The notes beneath the pieces were generated by a model. That model saw nothing but the letters and a program-made list of their open reading frames with translations, had not been told where the DNA came from and made no database searches. A DNA stretch of 31,567 nt from JBAYJY01 sp041664945. Its GTDB lineage: Bacteria > UBP15 > UBA6099. The position numbers were made by a program, and so were the translations under genes. How positions within the stretch are numbered: position 1 is the first letter of the stretch; every line of letters begins with the position of its first letter. Where the stretch lies: contig JBAYJY010000037.1 in assembly GCA_041664945.1 (NCBI GenBank), positions 1 through 31,567 on the forward strand, written 5' to 3'. Positions 1-6,951 of this stretch are shown piece after piece.

Positions 1-516
1 CTCGTGTATCATTTCGATATATGTCTTTTGATTTTTCCTGAATTTCATTTCGTCTGAAAGCCCGAGCGAAAAATAGTATTCGGCTTCCGGATTCAGAGGA
101 TAGGGAACTCCTTCCGGGCTGAGTCCCATCCCCCTTTTTTCGGAAGCGCCGAGGATCGACGCGATTCCGCATTCGGCGGCTGTTTTATCGAGCGAAAGGA
201 TTATGTCGAACTTTCGCGGAAGCAGTTTCGACAGCGCGCCGGAGTCCATCAGAACAATTTCCGCTATATCCGGATTTCCGCGAAGGAGCGGTTCTGCCTT
301 TTCGCCGGCGACCCAAGTTATCTTTGCGCCGGGATATTTATTAAGCAGCGCGGGCAGAATCGAAGTCGTGCGAAGCGCATCGCCCATCGCTGCGGTTTTG
401 ATAATAAGAATCTTTTTGCCCCACGCATCGTAATGCGAACAACCCGCGCACAGCCGGTTGAAGGCGCACGGTTTGTCGCCGCGATAATGTCTGCAATCGA
501 GTTTCAGTTCGAACAA
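1..516 (-). CDS. Glycosyltransferase family 9 (heptosyltransferase-like), 5' part only
   Basis: This is the N-terminal 172 residues of a GT9 (ADP-heptose:LPS heptosyltransferase-like) enzyme; the rest lies beyond the left edge. GT9 enzymes add sugars to lipopolysaccharide core on the cytoplasmic face of the inner membrane. A Rossmann-type start is visible (KKILIIKTAAMGDALRTTSI near residues 32-51), followed by a second alpha/beta unit with ITWVAGEKAEPLL, as in this family. Before it sits a short Cys-rich lead with Cys8, Cys17, Cys23 and Cys26, which looks like a metal or Fe-S site and occurs, from memory, in some uncharacterised GT9 proteins. The start is a TTG with AAGGAG 12 bases upstream. 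An in-frame TAA lies just above it and no ATG is available. A good promoter sits about 50 bases upstream. The family is clear, but the acceptor sugar is not. Confidence 0.85.
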   Translation of the reverse strand, partial: MFELKLDCRHYRGDKPCAFNRLCAGCSHYDAWGKKILIIKTAAMGDALRTTSILPALLNKYPGAKITWVAGEKAEPLLRGNPDIAEIVLMDSGALSKLLPRKFDIILSLDKTAAECGIASILGASEKRGMGLSPEGVPYPLNPEAEYYFSLGLSDEMKFRKNQKTYIEMIHE

Positions 517-562
517 GAGCGTTTAGATCTCCTTAACGGGCCAAGAAATATTTTCTGCCTTT

Positions 563-591
563 ATTGTATTGCGGGCGCTGAGCGCGGTCAA
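563..591 (-). promoter_or_regulatory. Sigma-70 promoter of the GT9 gene
   Basis: Read on the minus strand, TTGACC (586-591), a 17-base spacer and TACAAT (563-568) form a near-consensus promoter. Transcription would start near 556, leaving a leader of about 40 bases that contains AAGGAG. Confidence 0.6.
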
Positions 592-756
592 GGAAAGGCG
601 TCGGGATGAGCAAGATAGGCGCTTAGACCGGAGTCGCTTCCTCAGCCGGACTCTTGCTTCCTGCAAAGACTTTGGCGTTTCTCATTTTGCGGCGATGTGA
701 TTATACTATGCAGCGGAAAGCGGGCCGTTTCGGGAGCGGCGGACGGAAAAGCAACT

Positions 757-2151
757 ATGGCATTCGGAAAAGAAAAAGACTTAACGCAGGGCAGCATTAA
801 GAGATACATCTTCACGCTCGGAATCCCGGTCATACTCGGGATGACGCTGCAACAGTTGTATTCGCTGATAGATTTGTACTGGGTCGGGCGGCTCGGGCCG
901 GACGCGATCGCGTCCGTTTCGCTGGGCAGCACACTGTTTTTCGTATTCTTCTCGATAGCGCAGGTGTTGGGACAAGGCGCGATGGCGATCATCGCATACG
1001 ACTACGGGCAGGGAAACAAGACGCACGCGGCGCATACAACACGCAACGCATTGTTCATCGCCGCGATGCTGGGCGTCGTTCTGTCAGCGGTCAGCGTGGC
1101 GTATGCGAGGCCGATCATGGCTCTGCTCGGCGGGCGCGGAGACGTCGTCGATCTCGGCGCTCAATTCCTGCGCCCTTTCGGGCTCGCGTTTTTCTTCCAG
1201 ATGATCTCTTTCGTGCTGTGGAACGCGCTGCGCGGCGCGGGCGATATGCGGTCCCCTATGATAATCATGTTCTTCACAACCGTGCTGAACATGATTCTCG
1301 ACCCGTTCCTCATATACGGGTTGGGCCCGTTCCCGAAACTCGGCGTGGCGGGCGCGGGAATCGCGACTCTGATCTCGACATTCGCCGGCGCCGGGTACCT
1401 TATCTTCATCACAATCACAGGCCGCGCGCTACTGCATGTGCCGTTCGACATAAAATACAGGCCGGACTGGCGGAACATCTCGGAAATGCTGAAGATCGGA
1501 ATTCCCGCCGGTATACAGTTGGCGTTCCTGAGTTTCAGCGTGATGCTGATAATGAAGGCGGTGTCGGCTTATGGCATGGGGCCGGTGGCGGCGCTCGGCA
1601 CGTCGTGGAAACTGCTTCAATTCGCTACGATTCCGGTGATGGGCCTCGGAGCGGCGGTCGCCACGCTGGTGGGCCAGAATCTCGGCGCCGGAAAACCGGA
1701 GCGGGCGATGCGCGCGACTTCGCTCGGCATAACCGCAGGAATAATAATCGCGGCCCTACCGGCAGCCGTTCTCGCGGCATTCCCGGACTTCTTCATGGGC
1801 TTCTTCACAAAATCGAAAGACGTCATCTCTGTCAGCCATGATATCCTCCGCGTTCTCTCCGCGCACCAGCTCTTCGTCGGCACGATTATGATTTACAACA
1901 GCGCTTTCGCCGGCGCGGGCGACAACACGCCGCCCATGATCTCGGCCATGCTGCGCGCGGTCATCATGGTCGGCCTCGCCTACTCGTTGCCTCCACTGAC
2001 GGGTTACGGCCTTTTCTCAATATGGTTCTGCATGCCGGCCTCTTCAGTCGCCGGAACAATTCTCCTCGCTTATTTCTACCGGCTCGGCCATTGGAAGACT
2101 CGCATGCAAAAGCGGCAGAACGGACTGCTGATAGCGGCGAGTGGAGAGTAG
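757..2151 (+). CDS. MATE family multidrug/metabolite efflux transporter
   Basis: This is a 464-residue inner-membrane antiporter of the MATE (MatE/NorM/DinF) family, which exports drugs or metabolites using a Na+ or H+ gradient. The N-terminal signature of the family is present (GIPVILGMTLQQLYSLIDLY, then WVGRLGPDAIASVSLG). The rest shows about twelve hydrophobic segments and the pseudo-repeat of two six-helix halves; the second half begins near KIGIPAGIQLAFLSF. The length is normal for the family. I chose the ATG at 757 (MAFGKEKDLTQGSI) because family members begin just before this motif. The frame is open upstream to a GTG at 697, but that would add 20 residues with no family resemblance. 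The ribosome-binding site is weak. A TATACT at 702-707 could be the -10 box, without a good -35. The gene appears to stand alone, and its substrate cannot be read from sequence. Confidence 0.9.
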   Translation: MAFGKEKDLTQGSIKRYIFTLGIPVILGMTLQQLYSLIDLYWVGRLGPDAIASVSLGSTLFFVFFSIAQVLGQGAMAIIAYDYGQGNKTHAAHTTRNALFIAAMLGVVLSAVSVAYARPIMALLGGRGDVVDLGAQFLRPFGLAFFFQMISFVLWNALRGAGDMRSPMIIMFFTTVLNMILDPFLIYGLGPFPKLGVAGAGIATLISTFAGAGYLIFITITGRALLHVPFDIKYRPDWRNISEMLKIGIPAGIQLAFLSFSVMLIMKAVSAYGMGPVAALGTSWKLLQFATIPVMGLGAAVATLVGQNLGAGKPERAMRATSLGITAGIIIAALPAAVLAAFPDFFMGFFTKSKDVISVSHDILRVLSAHQLFVGTIMIYNSAFAGAGDNTPPMISAMLRAVIMVGLAYSLPPLTGYGLFSIWFCMPASSVAGTILLAYFYRLGHWKTRMQKRQNGLLIAASGE

Positions 2152-2159
2152 TGGAAAAA

Positions 2160-2277
2160 CAGTAGCCAGTAAACAGGAAAACTGAAAGAATATAATTCAT
2201 CGGGAAACTGCAACCAGCCTCAAAATCCTTCTTTGCTTTTCTTTTCCCTTTCTACTTTATACCCTCTACTTTCTACT
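2160..2277. repeat. Degenerate heptamer tandem repeats between MATE and PhnD-like genes
   Basis: Two short runs of 7-base units are visible. CAGTAGC followed by CAGTAAA occupies 2160-2173. TTCTACT, TTATACC, CTCTACT, TTCTACT occupy 2250-2277 with exact period 7. The stretch between them is low-complexity and has no gene. Similar 7-base words recur on the far side of the PhnD-like pair (4568-4609). Confidence 0.55.
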
Positions 2278-2304
2278 TCCTTTTCCCGGCTGCCGATTTC
2301 TTAT

Positions 2305-2332
2305 TGCCTAATGCATCGATATGAAATAAAAT
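2305..2332 (+). promoter_or_regulatory. Promoter of PhnD-like gene 1
   Basis: TTGCCT (2305-2310), a 16-base spacer and TAAAAT (2327-2332) lie ahead of a leader of about 45 bases that ends in AAAGGAGCC. The same arrangement, including the run AATAAAATCA, precedes the second paralogue at 3460-3488. That conservation is the main support for the call. Confidence 0.6.
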
Positions 2333-2383
2333 CACAGAAGCAACTCTTGTATTTTGCCGAAAAAACAAAGGAGCCTTCGATCG

Positions 2384-3352
2384 ATGCTTAAAGTAACCGG
2401 CAGGATTCTTCCGGCAGTAATTATTTTCGCCGCATTATTCGCGACGTTCGCGCCCGCCGCGCGCGCTGAGAAGTATGTTTTAATCGTCCCCATGACGGCG
2501 AATACCGGCAATGCGACTGACTCAACCATCGGCGACAACTCGTCTTCATTTCTGAAACGGCTCTGCGAAATCATATCGAAGAAAACCGGAGACAATGTCG
2601 AGTGCGCGGTGATCAATAAGCCGAGCGACGCGCTGCTGACGCCGCAAAACACTAAAAAGTACATACAGGCTCTGGAAGCAAAGAATTTCGCAGCGCTTTA
2701 CATCAGCGGACCCGATTACTACTCAATGCTCTCGTCGGGCTACAACAAAACAGCGCCCGGAGTGATGATCAGTTTCAAAAAGAAAACTTACGATCAGGCG
2801 TGCCTGTACACCCGAACGTCGGACGCATTCAGCTCGATACAGGACTTAAAAGGAAAAGCGTGGGCGGGCAGCTATTTCTATACGGGCACGCGGTTCATTC
2901 TATACAAAAATGGAATTGACCTGCCGCTGAAGAAATTCTTCGGCACGACTTCCGTCATGTTGAATGATTATTGGGTCAACATGGCGGACATGCTGCTTGC
3001 GGGAAAAGTCGATGTTTTTTCCGGCTCGATGGAAGAGGAAATGATGGGCCGCGCGCGCGACAAAAAATACTCGCAGATCAAAACGCTCGCATGCGTCCCG
3101 CACAGATCAACCCACATGCTCATTTTCAACAAGAACGCCATGAGCAAAGAAAAAATGGATCAGATACGTAAATTATTGCTGAACGCGCACAAAGACAAGG
3201 ATTTCGGAACTTTCCAGTTCATATTCACGATCATAAACGGCCACTTCGTCCCGTTCAACGAGGAATCGTTTAAATACAGCAAGGAATTCGTCGATATGAG
3301 CGAGAAGCGCGGCTGGCTGAAAGAGCAGTTCAATTTCGTGGCGGGCAAATAG
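2384..3352 (+). CDS. PhnD-like periplasmic substrate-binding protein (paralogue 1)
   Basis: This is a 322-residue exported protein of the PhnD / type 2 periplasmic-binding-protein superfamily, which normally captures a small oxyanion or organic ligand for an ABC importer. A signal peptide is clear: a hydrophobic core around residues 9-20 and a likely cut after APAARA near residue 28. The mature part has the two-lobe pattern, with SIQDLKGKAWAGSYFYTGTR as the hinge/ligand loop typical of PhnD-like proteins and a later DVFSGSMEEEMMGRARD segment. The ATG at 2384 is chosen because AAAGGAG lies 10 bases upstream and the signal peptide starts there. No permease or ATPase gene is nearby, so it is an orphan binding protein. 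A close paralogue follows at 3542. The ligand is unknown. Confidence 0.75.
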   Translation: MLKVTGRILPAVIIFAALFATFAPAARAEKYVLIVPMTANTGNATDSTIGDNSSSFLKRLCEIISKKTGDNVECAVINKPSDALLTPQNTKKYIQALEAKNFAALYISGPDYYSMLSSGYNKTAPGVMISFKKKTYDQACLYTRTSDAFSSIQDLKGKAWAGSYFYTGTRFILYKNGIDLPLKKFFGTTSVMLNDYWVNMADMLLAGKVDVFSGSMEEEMMGRARDKKYSQIKTLACVPHRSTHMLIFNKNAMSKEKMDQIRKLLLNAHKDKDFGTFQFIFTIINGHFVPFNEESFKYSKEFVDMSEKRGWLKEQFNFVAGK

Positions 3353-3459
3353 CATTTTCACGGCATGAAAGATCGGCTCAAATAATGCATTCTGTATAAA
3401 TTTGAAACATATCGATTTGCTGCAAAGTTTTCGGTTATGCTCGCAAGGCTATGCCGGTG

Positions 3460-3488
3460 TTGCGTTATCCCTCGAATAGGAATAAAAT
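3460..3488 (+). promoter_or_regulatory. Promoter of PhnD-like gene 2
   Basis: TTGCGT (3460-3465), a 17-base spacer and TAAAAT (3483-3488) match the promoter of the upstream paralogue in sequence, spacing and distance to the start codon (leader about 47 bases). The duplication therefore appears to have included the control region. Confidence 0.6.
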
Positions 3489-3541
3489 CAAATTACACCC
3501 TGTGACGATGCAGCCGTTGAAGCCCGAAAGGAGCCGATGCG

Positions 3542-4522
3542 ATGAACAAGAAACGAACATTTCTAATAGCTCTGTTTGCTGTCGCCGCGCTGTCGACGGT
3601 TTACGCGCAGCAGGCGCGCGCGGAAAAGTATGTATTTGTAGTGCCGATTATGATAGGCTCCACCGGCCCTGAAAAAGCAAGCGGCGCCGCCGGCGGCGTT
3701 GTTGACAATTCGTCAGGATTCCTCAAACGCATCTGCGACATCATCAAAAAGAAAACGGGCGACGACTTCGTTTGCGAGGTCGTCAACAAACCGAACGACG
3801 CCATGCTAACGCCGCATAATATTAAAAAATACATACAATCCATCGAGTCGAAAAAATTCGCCGGCCTCTACATCAGCGGAAATGATTACTACTCCCTCGT
3901 CTCATCAGGCTACGACAAAACCGTTCCGGCCGCGCAGATCAGCTTCAAAAAGAAAACTCTCGATCAGGCGTGCCTGTTCACGCGCAGCGCGGACGCGATC
4001 GGCTCCATAGAGGAACTGAAAGGCAAAACGTGGTCCGGAAGCTATTTCTACATGGGAACGCGCTTCATCCTCTACAAGAACGGCATAGACATGCCTCTGA
4101 AAAAATTCTTCGGCAAAACCGTCCTCGAGGACAACGACTTCTGGATTAACATGGCGGACCAGTTGCTCGCCGGCAAAATCGACGTTTTCGCCGGCTCGAT
4201 GGAAGAGGAAATAATGGGCCGCGCGCGCGACAAAAAATACTCGGCCGTCAAAACGCTCGCCTGCGTCCCTTTCCGGTCGACTCACATGATCGTGTTCAAC
4301 AAGGCCAACATGAGCAAGGAAAAGATGGAACAGATTCGCGGCATGCTCCTCGCCGCGCATAAGGACAAGGACTGGGGCCCGTTTCAATTCATTTTCGCCA
4401 TCATTAACGGCCACTTCGTCCCGTTCAACGAGGAATCGTTCAAGGTCAGCAAGGAATTCGTGGACACAAGCGAGAACCGCGGCTGGCTGAAGGAGCAGCT
4501 CGCTTTCATCGCGGGCAAGTGA
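3542..4522 (+). CDS. PhnD-like periplasmic substrate-binding protein (paralogue 2)
   Basis: This is a 326-residue exported PhnD-like binding protein, collinear with the gene at 2384 and highly similar over the mature region; long shared blocks include KFAGLYISG versus NFAALYISG and NGHFVPFNEESFK in both. The signal peptide has a hydrophobic core FLIALFAVAALSTVYA and a cut near QARA/EKY. The largest difference is a short extra Gly/Ala-rich insertion (ASGAAGG) near residue 45. The start ATG has AAAGGAG 8 bases upstream. No transporter partners are in the window. The pair probably arose by tandem duplication, and ligand specificity may have diverged. A bidirectional terminator follows at 4632-4665. 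Confidence 0.75.
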   Translation: MNKKRTFLIALFAVAALSTVYAQQARAEKYVFVVPIMIGSTGPEKASGAAGGVVDNSSGFLKRICDIIKKKTGDDFVCEVVNKPNDAMLTPHNIKKYIQSIESKKFAGLYISGNDYYSLVSSGYDKTVPAAQISFKKKTLDQACLFTRSADAIGSIEELKGKTWSGSYFYMGTRFILYKNGIDMPLKKFFGKTVLEDNDFWINMADQLLAGKIDVFAGSMEEEIMGRARDKKYSAVKTLACVPFRSTHMIVFNKANMSKEKMEQIRGMLLAAHKDKDWGPFQFIFAIINGHFVPFNEESFKVSKEFVDTSENRGWLKEQLAFIAGK

Positions 4523-4567
4523 AAAAACAGTAGATAGCATCCAATCGTGAAAACACAGAAAAACAGA

Positions 4568-4609
4568 CTTCAGAATTCAGAAAAACATTGTTCAATAGCC
4601 GGTAACCAG
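4568..4609. repeat. Heptamer repeats downstream of PhnD-like gene 2
   Basis: CTTCAGA/ATTCAGA (4568-4581) and TAGCCGG/TAACCAG (4596-4609) are adjacent 7-base units. Together with the units at 2160-2277 they bracket the duplicated PhnD-like pair. A run reading GAAAAACAGTAG also follows the stop codons at both 2151 and 4522, with one extra A in the second copy. Confidence 0.5.
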
Positions 4610-4631
4610 CAATAAGAAATACTTCAAAAGA

Positions 4632-4665
4632 AAAAGCCGGAGATCGGATTCAATCCCCGGCTTTT
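4632..4665. terminator. Bidirectional intrinsic terminator
   Basis: AAAAGCCGG (4632-4640) pairs perfectly with CCGGCTTTT (4657-4665) around a 16-base loop, with A-runs before and T-runs after. It lies between two converging genes (PhnD-like gene 2 and aminotransferase B), so it can end transcription from both sides. Confidence 0.8.
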
Positions 4666-4683
4666 GATTTGAGCTGATTGTTT

Positions 4684-4750
4684 CAATCCCGAAAAAGAGA
4701 CAGATCTCAAGTTCGGGATTGCCGCGTCACTTCGTTCCTCGCAATGACGC
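4684..4750. repeat. Composite palindromic intergenic repeat
   Basis: CAATCCCGAA (4684-4693) and TTCGGGATTG (4712-4721) are perfect inverted 10-mers. Joined to them is GGGATTGCCGCGTCACTTCG and onward to 4750, closed by its own inverted arms GCGTCA (4724-4729) and TGACGC (4745-4750). From memory, this second part matches a dispersed element (CGTCATTGCGAG... in the other orientation) seen between genes in many unrelated genomes. It sits directly against the 3' end of the aminotransferase gene. Confidence 0.65.
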
Positions 4751-4755
4751 TGGCT

Positions 4756-5994
4756 CTACGAACCGAACTCTTTTTTGACTATCGCAAACGCCTCGTCGGC
4801 GGCCTTGAGCGTCTCTTTCAGGTCTTCATCCGAGTGCGCTGTTGAAACAAACCAGTTGTGGCTCGGGTGAAAGAACGAGCCGCGCCGTGTGATCTCGGAA
4901 CAGAACCGCTGGTTGCGGAAGAAATTGTTCTCGTTGGCGAAACTGGGAAACGGAATCGTCGGCGGCCCGGTGAATTTATACTGAAGGCCGTGGCTCTTCG
5001 CGAGGTCTATCAGACTCTTGCTGAGCTTGTTTCCGAAATCCATCATCTTCTGAATGCCGTTGGTTTCTTTCAGAACCTTGATCACGGTGAGCGCGGCCAC
5101 CATCGGCACGGCGCTGTTCCAGTAGCTTCCTGTGAGAAAAACGCGCGACGCGGCGCCTTTGAGATAGTCGCGGCCGACGCACGAGCTGATCGGATAGCAG
5201 TTGCCGAGCGCCTTGCAGTAGCAGGCCATGTCGGGAGAGAACCCGAAATATTCCTGCGAGCCGCGCAAGTCGAGCCTGAACCCGGCGCGCACGTCGTCGA
5301 GAATCAGAACGATTCCTTCGTCGTTGCAGGCCTTCTGGATTTTCTTCCACCAGCCTTCGGCGGGCATAATCTGGTCCGCGAAAGTCGGGTGATGATACGG
5401 CGTCATGATGCAGCCCGCGATATCGCCTCGATGCTCCTCGATGACTTTATAGAAACTGTCGATGTCGTTGAATTTGAAATACTTGATCTGCGCGCGGTCC
5501 TCGTCGATTATGCCGCCGTGGCCGGGCGTGCACCACGCATGAGCGCCGTGATAGGTTCCGCGCGCCATGATGATCTTTCGCTTCTGCGTGTGCTCGCGGG
5601 CAACCTGCAGAGCCCACGTGGTCACGTCGGAGCCGTTCTTCGCGAACACCGCCCAGTCTGCGAACGGAACGATGTCCGTGAGCGCCTCGGCGAGCTGCAC
5701 CATCACTTCGCCGGGGTGGTTGAGGCAGTTTCCTCGCTCGCGTTGCGCCGCGACCGCCGCTTCAACTTCCGGATGATTGTAGCCGAGCACCATAGGACCG
5801 TAAGCGCACATGTAGTCTATGAACTCATTTCCGTCCACATCCGTATATCGCGAGCCCTTGCCGCTTGCGGCATAGTACGGGAACTCGCCGGGAACGGCGA
5901 GCGCCGGGCTTACATGCCCGTAGATGCCGTTGGGAATCTTCTTCGTCGCGCGGACGAAGAGATCAATTGACTTATCAAACTTATACAATGCCAT
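4756..5994 (-). CDS. Class III aminotransferase, glutamate-1-semialdehyde aminomutase-like (cassette B)
   Basis: This is a 412-residue PLP-dependent fold-type I enzyme closest in pattern to glutamate-1-semialdehyde 2,1-aminomutase. The cofactor lysine is predicted at Lys261 (CKALGNCYPI). The pyridine-nitrogen aspartate is Asp233 in LDDVRAGFR, where classical enzymes have DEV. A YHG loop is at 148-150. Around residue 120 it reads KNGSDVTTW instead of the NSGTEA of true aminomutases, so the substrate site differs. No haem-synthesis gene is nearby. The start ATG has GGAGG 8 bases upstream. The gene follows an SCP2-like gene after 23 bases and is probably cotranscribed with it. A diverged copy of the same pair lies at 6952-9001. 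The fold and PLP use are secure; the reaction is unknown and the usual hemL label would be a guess. Confidence 0.8.
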   Translation of the reverse strand: MALYKFDKSIDLFVRATKKIPNGIYGHVSPALAVPGEFPYYAASGKGSRYTDVDGNEFIDYMCAYGPMVLGYNHPEVEAAVAAQRERGNCLNHPGEVMVQLAEALTDIVPFADWAVFAKNGSDVTTWALQVAREHTQKRKIIMARGTYHGAHAWCTPGHGGIIDEDRAQIKYFKFNDIDSFYKVIEEHRGDIAGCIMTPYHHPTFADQIMPAEGWWKKIQKACNDEGIVLILDDVRAGFRLDLRGSQEYFGFSPDMACYCKALGNCYPISSCVGRDYLKGAASRVFLTGSYWNSAVPMVAALTVIKVLKETNGIQKMMDFGNKLSKSLIDLAKSHGLQYKFTGPPTIPFPSFANENNFFRNQRFCSEITRRGSFFHPSHNWFVSTAHSDEDLKETLKAADEAFAIVKKEFGS

Positions 5995-6017
5995 TGTTTT
6001 CGCCTCCGTTCCGCCGA

Positions 6018-6788
6018 TCAGGACCCGATGTATTGCGACAACCGGTCCAGCAGCGCGTTCAAATTATCCACGAGCGGAATATGCCCGCGGATTTTGATAT
6101 CGCATTTACCTATCCCGGCCATTGCGTCCATCTTGCCGGTAAACATTTCGAACGCAACCTTCGCGTCCCTGACCTCCATGAAAACATCGGGCGTCTGCGG
6201 GGCATCGCCCTTCCCGACAGTGATTTCGGAGCCCTTCTTGATCATGTACGCTTTCGGTCCGCCGCCCTGCACTACGAGCTGAATCACGCCGCTGGGCATG
6301 AAAGGCACAATGTCGCGTTTCGTTTTCGGGTCGTTGTCGGCCACTGCCTTCGCCCCAAACACCGCGGCATATTCCATTAGTTTGGCGATAAATGGAAATT
6401 CCAGCGGATCCTTCGCCATCTCCTCCGTCGGCTTCATGTAGTAGTCCAGCCGCTTAGTCAACGCGGCGAATTTCTTCAGGACTACCGGATGCCAAATCCC
6501 CTTCCAGATGACCGGGACCACATTGCCGCCCTCGAACATCCTGTTCAACCTCTCCGGCGAGCTGAACCACATGGCTATCGTTGGAAACGAAACCGTTTTA
6601 GGAATCGCCTCGCACTTTCCATCGCGGAACTTCAGCGTCGTCGCCGGCCCGTCGCTCACGTGAAGCATCACGGAGCATCTCCACCCCTTCACTATCTCCT
6701 GCGCCTGCTTGTCGTGCTGCACAACCTCTTCCAGTAGTGGCAACACGCCGTGCAGATATATGCAGGAGAGCGCTTTTGGATCTTTCAT
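6018..6788 (-). CDS. SCP2-like protein with two similar halves (cassette B)
   Basis: This is a 256-residue protein with no signal peptide or membrane helix. The C-terminal half (about 167-254) has the SCP2 sterol-carrier pattern: a beta hairpin around GPKAYMIKKG, then VAFEMFTGKMDAMAGIGKCD and an IRGHIPLVDNL tail. The N-terminal half (about 36-120) repeats the same order (SVMLHVSDGPATTLKFRDGK, then FSSPERLNRMFEGG), so the protein looks like an internal SCP2 duplication. SCP2 folds carry lipids or acyl-CoA in a hydrophobic tunnel. I chose the ATG at 6788 because GGAGG lies 8 bases upstream; an ATG 33 bases earlier has no such site. It has a strong promoter at 6820-6848 and is followed after 23 bases by the aminotransferase gene. 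The ligand and role are unknown. Confidence 0.7.
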   Translation of the reverse strand: MKDPKALSCIYLHGVLPLLEEVVQHDKQAQEIVKGWRCSVMLHVSDGPATTLKFRDGKCEAIPKTVSFPTIAMWFSSPERLNRMFEGGNVVPVIWKGIWHPVVLKKFAALTKRLDYYMKPTEEMAKDPLEFPFIAKLMEYAAVFGAKAVADNDPKTKRDIVPFMPSGVIQLVVQGGGPKAYMIKKGSEITVGKGDAPQTPDVFMEVRDAKVAFEMFTGKMDAMAGIGKCDIKIRGHIPLVDNLNALLDRLSQYIGS

Positions 6789-6819
6789 AAGCGTCACCTC
6801 CCCGCTACCTTTGTAGTTC

Positions 6820-6848
6820 AATATACATCACTGCAAGTCATTTGTTAA
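6820..6848 (-). promoter_or_regulatory. Promoter of cassette B (SCP2-like/aminotransferase)
   Basis: On the minus strand, TTAACA (6843-6848), a 17-base spacer and TATATT (6820-6825) stand about 30 bases before the start codon. With the terminator at 6890-6917 upstream of it, this makes cassette B an independent transcription unit. Confidence 0.65.
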
Positions 6849-6889
6849 CAAAATAATTCATAACACCGGCGTAAATGCGCGCAATTGAA

Positions 6890-6917
6890 AGAGGGCGGCC
6901 CCGAAAGGCCGCCCTCT
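6890..6917 (-). terminator. Intrinsic terminator of cassette A
   Basis: AGAGGGCGGCC (6890-6900) pairs perfectly with GGCCGCCCTCT (6907-6917) around a 6-base loop. Read on the minus strand it is followed by TTTCAATT. It begins 35 bases past the stop codon of the aminotransferase at 6952. Confidence 0.8.
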
Positions 6918-6951
6918 GATAATCCAATCTTATTCGGAGAATTTCGCCGGC

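Noticed and set aside
4858..5970. A 370-codon plus-strand open frame across aminotransferase B
   Set aside because: It is an antisense shadow of a real PLP enzyme gene; no motif, start context or partner supports it.
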